DNA from: a bacterium 42_11
GTDB lineage: Bacteria; Synergistota; GBS-1
Direction of reading: 5' to 3'
Length of the DNA: 5,067 nucleotides
Assembly (NCBI GenBank): GCA_001508835.1
Contig: LGFB01000111.1
Coordinates: 1 to 5,067 of the forward strand
Numbering within the stretch: the first letter of the stretch is position 1; the number at the start of each line of letters is the position of its first letter. Under the pieces are notes generated by a model that saw only the letters and a program-made list of their open reading frames with translations, was not told the DNA's origin and did not search any database. Positions 1 to 3,983 of the stretch are shown piece after piece. The translations under genes and the position numbers were made by a program.

Positions 1-5
1 TTAAA

Positions 6-956
6 TTAACCCTCCTGTAAAAATGTCCTCCCCACGGGGTTAACCTCCGCAAGCCAAACCAAACCCTTTATTTCCTTAAACGCCATAAAACTTTTAACTT
101 CCTCCATTAAATTGATAGCGTGGTCTCCCCCCTCGACAAGTCCATAAACCACTGGTCCCCAAGAACTCTGACCAGCTCCATAAGCACCTTTGTGAAGCAT
201 GAAGTTTACTATATCCTCACAAACCTTATCTGCGAAAACGCCACCTTGGGCATCGTAAAATACCTCTCCCACCTTTTGCTGAATCATAGATAGATACTTT
301 CCGAAAAGTTCTATATCTCCTTCAACAAGAGAAGGTAAAAGCCCCATTAAAACTAAGTAAGAAATTTCGCAAGAGTTAACATCACGCAAAAGTTCCATCT
401 TCATCTCTTCAAGCTTGTCATGAACTCTCAAATCGATGTCCGGTAAAACCACGAGAAAGAGCCAGTTAGAGGGAAAGTCCAATCGAAGTAAAGAAAGAGG
501 AAGCAAATCACTTTCTTTTCTCTTCCCAACATCAAGAACGAAACCTCCGTTGAAATAGACAGATATCCCTATACCAGACCTTTTACCTCTACCACTTAGT
601 TTTATAAGATCCTCTTTAGCATAGGAAACTCCTTCTACTTTTAAGATAGCTTCGGTAACAGCCAAAGAAAGTTGAGTTCCAGCTCCCAAGCCGACGTGGA
701 AGGGTATGGAGGAAAATATGGAAATCCGCACCCGTAGTTTTTTCCCTAAATAGTCTTCTATTTTTTTTACTATTTTCTCTATTTTATATAAGGCTTCCAC
801 ATCATTCGCATCTATAGAAAGTTTTTCATCTTTCTTGACCTCTATTAACCAATAAGGGATATTTAATGCCACACCTATGCTTCCATAAACTCTTCCCAAT
901 TTCCCAAGGGGGTCTATGAACCCCAAATGAAGCCTTGATGGAGTTTTAACCCTCAT
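6..956 (-). CDS. beta-ribofuranosylaminobenzene 5'-phosphate (beta-RFAP) synthase family protein
   Basis: GHMP-kinase-fold protein of 316 aa, close to the usual length of the beta-RFAP synthase family. Known members condense 4-hydroxybenzoate or p-aminobenzoate with phosphoribosyl pyrophosphate, losing CO2 and PPi. This is the first committed step of methanopterin synthesis in archaea and in methylotrophic bacteria; the enzyme is cytoplasmic. Visible family marks: N-terminal SRLHLGFID (residues 7-15) followed by GRVYGSIG (21-28); the GHMP glycine loop PFHVGLGAGTQ (85-95); GRGKRSGIGI (122-131) followed by GGFVLDVG (137-144); and the C-terminal GAYGAGQSSWGP stretch (257-268). The ATG start overlaps the TGA stop of the upstream DUF447 gene as ATGA, with a GAAGGAAGG ribosome binding site about 6 bases upstream, which indicates translational coupling. 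It is the last visible gene of the minus-strand cassette. Family assignment is strong; the exact substrate here is inferred. A different GHMP kinase is possible but less likely, given the SRLHLGFID and GAGQSSWGP motifs. Confidence 0.9.
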   Translation of the reverse strand: MRVKTPSRLHLGFIDPLGKLGRVYGSIGVALNIPYWLIEVKKDEKLSIDANDVEALYKIEKIVKKIEDYLGKKLRVRISIFSSIPFHVGLGAGTQLSLAVTEAILKVEGVSYAKEDLIKLSGRGKRSGIGISVYFNGGFVLDVGKRKESDLLPLSLLRLDFPSNWLFLVVLPDIDLRVHDKLEEMKMELLRDVNSCEISYLVLMGLLPSLVEGDIELFGKYLSMIQQKVGEVFYDAQGGVFADKVCEDIVNFMLHKGAYGAGQSSWGPVVYGLVEGGDHAINLMEEVKSFMAFKEIKGLVWLAEVNPVGRTFLQEG

Positions 957-1510
957 AATATTCCTTCCTTCTTTAAAAAGCTAACCAAGAAATTCCAAGC
1001 TCGCATTTCCCTTTCCCCCCCAGTTTTTAAAACTATAGGCTCAAAGATTCTAAAAAAAGATGCTATCTCCTCCTCTCTATAAACCCCAAGTCTACTAACC
1101 TTTATAGCTCCTTCTATTACAGCGAAGCTAGCTCTGTTAAAGAGGAAAGGAACTCTTCTCGTCTTCTTGAGAAGTATCTCCATCCTAAAAAGTCCCCTTG
1201 AACCAATATCCTTATAGTCCACACTTCTTACTTCAAAATACATATAAGCATCACGCAAAACCCAACCATCAACTTTCTCAGCAGGATCCCAAGGAAAAAC
1301 TTCATCCCCCAAAACTGATTTAGCTATTATCTCCACATTGTCAACAAAGTTGACCACCGCAACGCCCGTATTTATCAAAAAATCATGAGTATGAGAAGTC
1401 TTAAAGACAGATAAAAGTATGGCTTCACTGCCTACAAAGCGAATTCCCATGGGAGCTATGTTCATCCTATCTTCCCACTTTGTAGTTAAGACAGCCTCGT
1501 AAATAGCCAT
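953..1510 (-). CDS. DUF447 family protein (flavin-reductase-like split barrel)
   Basis: Protein of 185 aa that I recognise as the DUF447 family. Biochemical function is not known to me. Members resemble FMN-binding split-barrel proteins and, as I recall, occur in archaea and in the methanopterin-linked C1 gene islands of methylotrophs. Visible marks: NIAPMG near the N-terminus (residues 17-22), VVNF (52-55), the central PFLFNRASFAVIEG segment with FNRA at 124-127, and a C-terminal VLKTGGERE (160-168). All are typical of the family, and length is about normal. Start choice: the ATG at 1510 lies one base after the MobA-like stop codon, with AAGGGAG about 13 bases upstream. A TTG at 1519 in the same frame has the same AAGGGAG only 4 bases upstream and would add three residues and overlap the MobA-like gene. 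Neither spacing is ideal, so the start is ambiguous by 9 bases. The stop overlaps the next gene's ATG, so it is coupled to the beta-RFAP synthase gene. Confidence 0.87.
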   Translation of the reverse strand: MAIYEAVLTTKWEDRMNIAPMGIRFVGSEAILLSVFKTSHTHDFLINTGVAVVNFVDNVEIIAKSVLGDEVFPWDPAEKVDGWVLRDAYMYFEVRSVDYKDIGSRGLFRMEILLKKTRRVPFLFNRASFAVIEGAIKVSRLGVYREEEIASFFRIFEPIVLKTGGEREMRAWNFLVSFLKKEGIL

Positions 1511-1511
1511 T

Positions 1512-2075
1512 TTAGCCAATAATCTCCCTTAACTTAAAAAGGTCCTCACGGGTATTAACATTAAAAAAGGTGTAGGAAGGAAACTTCTCCGCTTCTATAA
1601 ACTTTACTCCATCGCAACTTCTTATAATACTTTGAAGGCTTTTCGCTCCGTCTAAAAATGCCCACCTTAGATATCTGAAAAAGGATAGAGTATAAATTGC
1701 AAATAGAGGCTCTACCCAGCCATTATTCCAACGAGGAACTAACGCCAAACAATCAGGGTAGAAGGAGCTCAAAAGAATGCTAACACCTTCAGGAGATATC
1801 AGAGGCATATCTCCACCCACTGCCAGAAACTCTCTAATGCCCTTTTTTTCAAGCTTCTCAAAAAGAAACAAAAAGGCAGGTATTATCCATTCCGTTGGAT
1901 CCACAAGAAAGGGAGCAGGGCCCTCAAAAAGAATCTTGCTAAAGATCAAAATTTCTACCCCTGCTCCCCTAAGTGAATTCAAGACAAGGTCTACCACCCG
2001 CAAACCCGGCTTTACTTCTTCAAAATGCTTATTGGGAAACCTCTTAGATCTGCCTACAAATACAACCGCTAACAC
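1512..2075 (-). CDS. MobA-like nucleotidyltransferase with degenerate nucleotide-binding loop
   Basis: Protein of 187 aa with the Rossmann-like GT-A fold of MobA, the molybdenum cofactor guanylyltransferase that joins GMP to molybdopterin. Visible marks: GGDMPLIS (residues 87-94), whose Asp89 corresponds to the metal-binding Asp of the family; WVEPLFAIY (120-128), matching the substrate-side xxEPLFAxY; a GAKSLQSIIR helix (143-152); and FFNVNTREDL (170-179), the usual C-terminal motif. The N-terminal loop, normally LAGGxSxRMGxDK, reads VFVGRSKRFPNK (5-16). The second Gly, the Arg/Ser run and the final Lys are kept, while the first Gly and the Met-Gly pair are replaced. The start is GTG; the AhpD-like stop codon lies in the same frame only two codons upstream, so no earlier start is possible. 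Its ribosome binding site is poor (CGGAG about 14 bases away), suggesting reinitiation after the AhpD-like gene. Either an unusual MobA or a related NTP transferase acting on another cofactor. Confidence 0.8.
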   Translation of the reverse strand: MLAVVFVGRSKRFPNKHFEEVKPGLRVVDLVLNSLRGAGVEILIFSKILFEGPAPFLVDPTEWIIPAFLFLFEKLEKKGIREFLAVGGDMPLISPEGVSILLSSFYPDCLALVPRWNNGWVEPLFAIYTLSFFRYLRWAFLDGAKSLQSIIRSCDGVKFIEAEKFPSYTFFNVNTREDLFKLREIIG

Positions 2076-2081
2076 AGATAA

Positions 2082-2435
2082 TTACTTAGCTCCGAATTGT
2101 TCACAAGCGTCAAAAACATACTTAATATAGGTAAAAGCAGGGCCTCCCCCCATCAAACCTGCGACAAAAGCCGCCTCAAGTACTTCCTGTTTAGTAGCAC
2201 CTGCATCTATGGCGTTCTTAACATGAAGAGCTATACAGAAAGGACAACGGGCAGCTACACCCAAAGCCACAGATATAAGTTCCTTCACCTTCATCGAAAG
2301 AGCTCCATCCTTTTCCGATTCCTTAACAAGTCCCATAAAGGCTTTAGCGTAAGCAGGGTCCACCTCTTGGATTTTCTTAAACATGTCATGAAACTGATCC
2401 ACATATTTCCTCATGTCTTCAGAAAGATTGCTCAT
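2082..2435 (-). CDS. AhpD-like carboxymuconolactone decarboxylase family protein
   Basis: Small all-helical protein of 117 aa of the CMD/AhpD family. It keeps the AhpD peroxidase-type proton relay and redox motif E-x11-C-x2-C-x3-H: Glu52, Cys64, Cys67 and His71, inside ELISVALGVAARCPFCIALH. In AhpD the two cysteines form a disulfide that accepts electrons and passes them to a peroxiredoxin; in many short family members the reaction is unknown. The second half (DAGATKQEVLEAAFVAGLMGGGPAF) is typical of short, probably oligomeric members. The ATG start is strongly supported by GGAGGTGG 7 bases upstream. Six bases separate its stop from the GTG start of the MobA-like gene, so it is probably the first gene of the four-gene cassette with DUF447 and beta-RFAP synthase. 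A thiol-disulfide role beside cofactor genes is inference. True carboxymuconolactone decarboxylase activity is unlikely given the CxxC motif. Confidence 0.9.
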   Translation of the reverse strand: MSNLSEDMRKYVDQFHDMFKKIQEVDPAYAKAFMGLVKESEKDGALSMKVKELISVALGVAARCPFCIALHVKNAIDAGATKQEVLEAAFVAGLMGGGPAFTYIKYVFDACEQFGAK

Positions 2436-2440
2436 TTAAA

Positions 2441-2450
2441 AACCACCTCC
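2441..2450 (-). promoter_or_regulatory. Strong Shine-Dalgarno of the AhpD-like gene
   Basis: On the minus strand the sequence reads GGAGGTGGTT, an almost full match to the anti-Shine-Dalgarno, with 7 bases between GGAGGTGG and the ATG at 2435. It fixes the start of the AhpD-like gene and is the strongest ribosome binding site in the cassette. Confidence 0.85.
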
Positions 2451-2456
2451 ATTCAA

Positions 2457-2465
2457 ATTATATCA
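2457..2465 (-). promoter_or_regulatory. Extended -10 promoter for the AhpD-like cassette
   Basis: The minus strand reads TGATATAAT, a consensus TATAAT with an upstream TG. No good -35 is visible at 16-18 bases, as is usual for extended -10 promoters. Transcription would start near 2450, right at the Shine-Dalgarno, giving a leader of about 15 bases. It lies in the 36-base gap after the pseudouridine synthase stop codon and would allow separate transcription of the four downstream genes. Confidence 0.55.
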
Positions 2466-2471
2466 TACATT

Positions 2472-3179
2472 CTAAACCTTTAGACTACCCTTAAGTATCT
2501 CCACTTCCTCAGGGGTTAGCTCTCTCCACCACCCTGGCTTTGCTTCCCCCAAAATGACAGGACCTATCCTGACCCTTCTTATCTTTGTAGGTATTACTCC
2601 AAGAGAATAACACATTCTCTTTACCTGATGAAATTTGCCCTCGTGAATAGTAAGCGAAATAAGTCCATCTGACAGCCTTACTAACTTTGCAGGTTGACAA
2701 ACCATACCATCATCCAAGAGCAATCCCCTTTCTACTAAAGCTTCAGCATCGCGCGGAAGTTTTCCTTCTATCCACACGAAATATTCCTTCTCAACCTTTC
2801 TCTTAGGGCTTATAACTCGATGGATAAAATCTCCGTCATCGGATAACAACAAAAGTCCCTCCACATCTTTGTCAAGCCTTCCTGCTATAGACAATCGCTT
2901 TTTCAAAGGATGGGGTAAAAGCTCAAGAACAGAACCTTCGTTTCCAAAAGTTACACTCAGAAATCCTGGGGGTTTAAACATGGCAATATAAACTGCCCTC
3001 GGCGAGAAAACCAATAAACCATCAAGCAGAACTTCATCCCCATCCTCGACTTTAAACCCTGGATCTTTTACCAATCTTCCATTCACAGAGACTTTTCCAA
3101 ATTTTATAAGCTTTCTCGCCTCGACCCTCGTTAACCCTTTAGCTAAAGAAAGATAGCGATCAATCCTCATTCCGCTCAT
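2472..3179 (-). CDS. RsuA-family rRNA pseudouridine synthase
   Basis: Protein of 235 aa, normal for RsuA-type enzymes, which isomerise a specific uridine in rRNA (U516 of 16S rRNA for RsuA). The N-terminal S4 RNA-binding domain spans about residues 4-57 (MRIDRYLS, ARKLIKFGKVSVNG, then DGDEVLLDG). The catalytic domain follows, with AGRLDKDVEGLLLLSDDGD (99-117), where Asp103 is the expected catalytic nucleophile, then SPKRKVEKEY (124-133), a typical RsuA stretch. The later segment with EGKFHQVKRM is also characteristic. Start choice: the ATG at 3179 has AGAGGGTG 10 bases upstream. A longer frame reaching 3221 adds 14 residues unlike any S4 protein, and an ATG at 3170 is possible but too far from the site. 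It is transcribed divergently from the DUF2848 gene and precedes the cassette by 36 bases. RsuA versus RluB/RluE-type specificity cannot be settled from sequence alone; the short S4 plus catalytic form favours RsuA. Confidence 0.93.
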   Translation of the reverse strand: MSGMRIDRYLSLAKGLTRVEARKLIKFGKVSVNGRLVKDPGFKVEDGDEVLLDGLLVFSPRAVYIAMFKPPGFLSVTFGNEGSVLELLPHPLKKRLSIAGRLDKDVEGLLLLSDDGDFIHRVISPKRKVEKEYFVWIEGKLPRDAEALVERGLLLDDGMVCQPAKLVRLSDGLISLTIHEGKFHQVKRMCYSLGVIPTKIRRVRIGPVILGEAKPGWWRELTPEEVEILKGSLKV

Positions 3180-3189
3180 AAACCAATAA

Positions 3190-3218
3190 CACCCTCTTTG
3201 ATTCAAGATCAAAAAGAG
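3190..3218 (-). promoter_or_regulatory. Leader hairpin overlapping the Shine-Dalgarno of the pseudouridine synthase
   Basis: In the transcript of the pseudouridine synthase gene, CUCUUUUUGAU (3218-3208) can pair with AUCAAAGAG (3202-3194) around a CUUGA loop, leaving a two-base bulge in the U run. The 3' arm includes the AGAG of the AGAGGGUG ribosome binding site (3197-3190), 10 bases before the ATG. It could dampen translation. The same DNA contains the exact inverted repeat TTTGAT/ATCAAA with a 5-base spacer (3197-3213), so it could instead be a protein binding site. There is no trailing U run placed as in a terminator. Confidence 0.4.
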
Positions 3219-3233
3219 CAAAAACCCTTATGG

Positions 3234-3242
3234 ATTATACCA
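3234..3242 (-). promoter_or_regulatory. Extended -10 promoter of the pseudouridine synthase gene
   Basis: The minus strand reads TGGTATAAT, a perfect TATAAT with an upstream TG. No clear -35 is seen (GTTTCA at a 16-base spacing is weak). Transcription would start near 3227, leaving a leader of about 48 bases that contains the hairpin over the ribosome binding site. Confidence 0.6.
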
Positions 3243-3247
3243 CACTG

Positions 3248-3256
3248 TGATAGAAT
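3248..3256 (+). promoter_or_regulatory. Extended -10 promoter of the DUF2848 gene
   Basis: The plus strand reads TGATAGAAT, five of six matches to TATAAT with an upstream TG. The position 17 bases upstream (TTATGG, 3228-3233) is only a weak -35. Transcription would start near 3263, giving a leader of about 19 bases that carries the Shine-Dalgarno. Confidence 0.5.
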
Positions 3257-3263
3257 GAAACTT

Positions 3264-3273
3264 AAAAGGAGGG
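3264..3273 (+). promoter_or_regulatory. Strong Shine-Dalgarno of the DUF2848 gene
   Basis: AAAAGGAGGG, 8 bases before the ATG at 3282. This decides the start against the in-frame TTG at 3198 and the ATG at 3255, neither of which has such a site; the TTG would also lie upstream of the predicted promoter. Confidence 0.85.
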
Positions 3274-3281
3274 ATAACGAG

Positions 3282-3983
3282 ATGATAATAAAGCTAAAGT
3301 GCGAATTTAAAAGCGGGGAAGCTAAAGAAGTAAAACTGTTGTGGGATTGCTGCGTTGCAGCAGGATATACAGGAAGAGCTCAAGAGGCGGTAATGGCACA
3401 TATAGAGGAACTAAAAAAACTTGGTGTCCCTGCACCCAAAAAGGTTCCGGCAACCTATTGGATAGATCCAAGCAGAGTAACCACAGATGACAAAGTCTTC
3501 GTCATAGGTGAAAAAACCTCGGGAGAAGTAGAGTTCTTTCTTGCCACTGATGAGGAAGGAGAGCTCTTTGTAACGGTGGGAAGCGATCATACAGATAGAG
3601 AGCTTGAAAAAATCTCCGTATCAAAGGCAAAACAAATATGCTCCAAAGTAATAGCCCCCGTCTGCTGGAAGCTAAAAGAAATAGAAGAACACTGGGATGA
3701 ACTAAAACTAAGGATGGAGGTCAAAAACAAGGCAGAAGAAGATTTTACTCTCTACCAAGAGGGAAACGTCTCCAAAATACTACGGCCAGAAGAACTCTTA
3801 AAGTTGGCGTGTGAAGAAAGACCTGAAGCCACAGAAAAACCAGCCATCTTTAGTGGAACGGTACCCATAGTTACCGAAGATGTACTTTTTGCCAAAATTT
3901 ACAGAATGAGAATTCAAGACCCCATTCTTAGAAGGGAAATAGTTCACATCTATAAAGTTATAACCCTGCCTGACAAGATTTAA
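3282..3983 (+). CDS. DUF2848 family protein
   Basis: Protein of 233 aa matching my memory of the DUF2848 family, whose biochemical role I do not know. Visible family-type segments: AAGYTGRAQEAVMAHIEELKKLGVP (residues 26-50), PATYWIDPSRVT (56-67), TSGEVEFFL (79-87) and the acidic/histidine motif VGSDHTDRELE (99-109), followed by SKAKQICSKVIAPVCW (114-129). The order of a GEVE segment, a GSDHTDR segment and a lysine-rich SKAKQ stretch resembles metal-dependent fumarylacetoacetate hydrolase-like proteins. If that is right, Glu82, Glu84 and Asp102 could be metal ligands; this is inference. There is no signal peptide or membrane segment, so it should be cytoplasmic. It is the only plus-strand gene in the window, divergent from the pseudouridine synthase and convergent with a TRAP transporter permease with which it shares a TTAA at the stop codons. 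A role in catabolism of the TRAP substrate is possible but rests only on proximity. Confidence 0.82.
   Translation: MIIKLKCEFKSGEAKEVKLLWDCCVAAGYTGRAQEAVMAHIEELKKLGVPAPKKVPATYWIDPSRVTTDDKVFVIGEKTSGEVEFFLATDEEGELFVTVGSDHTDRELEKISVSKAKQICSKVIAPVCWKLKEIEEHWDELKLRMEVKNKAEEDFTLYQEGNVSKILRPEELLKLACEERPEATEKPAIFSGTVPIVTEDVLFAKIYRMRIQDPILRREIVHIYKVITLPDKI

Larger units (their letters stand above)
3234..3256. promoter_or_regulatory. Imperfect palindrome holding two divergent -10 elements (candidate operator)
   Basis: A 23-bp imperfect palindrome centred on C3245, with 9 of 11 base pairs symmetric; the core is CACA-C-TGTG (3241 to 3249 gives CACACTGTG). The left arm is ATTATA (3234-3239), the minus-strand -10; the right arm is TAGAAT (3251-3256), the plus-strand -10. 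Because both -10 hexamers lie in one symmetric element, the two promoters exclude each other sterically, and a dimeric repressor bound here would block both. The symmetry and the promoter match are visible; a regulator is inferred. Confidence 0.5.

Noticed and set aside
761..768. Run of eight T (A8 in the beta-RFAP synthase message)
   Set aside because: It encodes Lys-Lys-Ile in a continuous, family-like frame; no sign of a frameshift and no hairpin to make it a terminator.
1836..1852. Slippery heptamer A-AAA-AAG in frame in the MobA-like gene (minus strand), where a -1 shift would reach TAG two codons later
   Set aside because: It resembles the dnaX frameshift site and would give a truncated protein ending before the metal-binding Asp89, but no stimulatory stem or internal Shine-Dalgarno at the right distance was seen. 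Runs of A are expected in a Lys-rich, AT-rich gene.
1777..2130. Plus-strand open frame of 117 codons opposite the MobA-like gene
   Set aside because: It lies antisense to a well-supported gene, has a low-complexity Ser/Thr/Lys-rich product with no recognisable family, and no ribosome binding site of note.
2097..2483. Plus-strand open frame of 128 codons opposite the AhpD-like gene
   Set aside because: Antisense shadow of a gene with an intact catalytic motif; the product resembles no family and would run across the cassette promoter region.
2509..2700. Minus-strand open frame of 63 codons inside the pseudouridine synthase gene
   Set aside because: Out-of-frame shadow within the 3' part of a clearly coding gene; no start signal and no family resemblance.
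3198..3281. N-terminal extension of the DUF2848 protein from a TTG at 3198
   Set aside because: The ATG at 3282 has AAAAGGAGGG 8 bases upstream and starts at the family's usual N-terminus. The extension would cover the divergent promoter region and looks like translated non-coding DNA.
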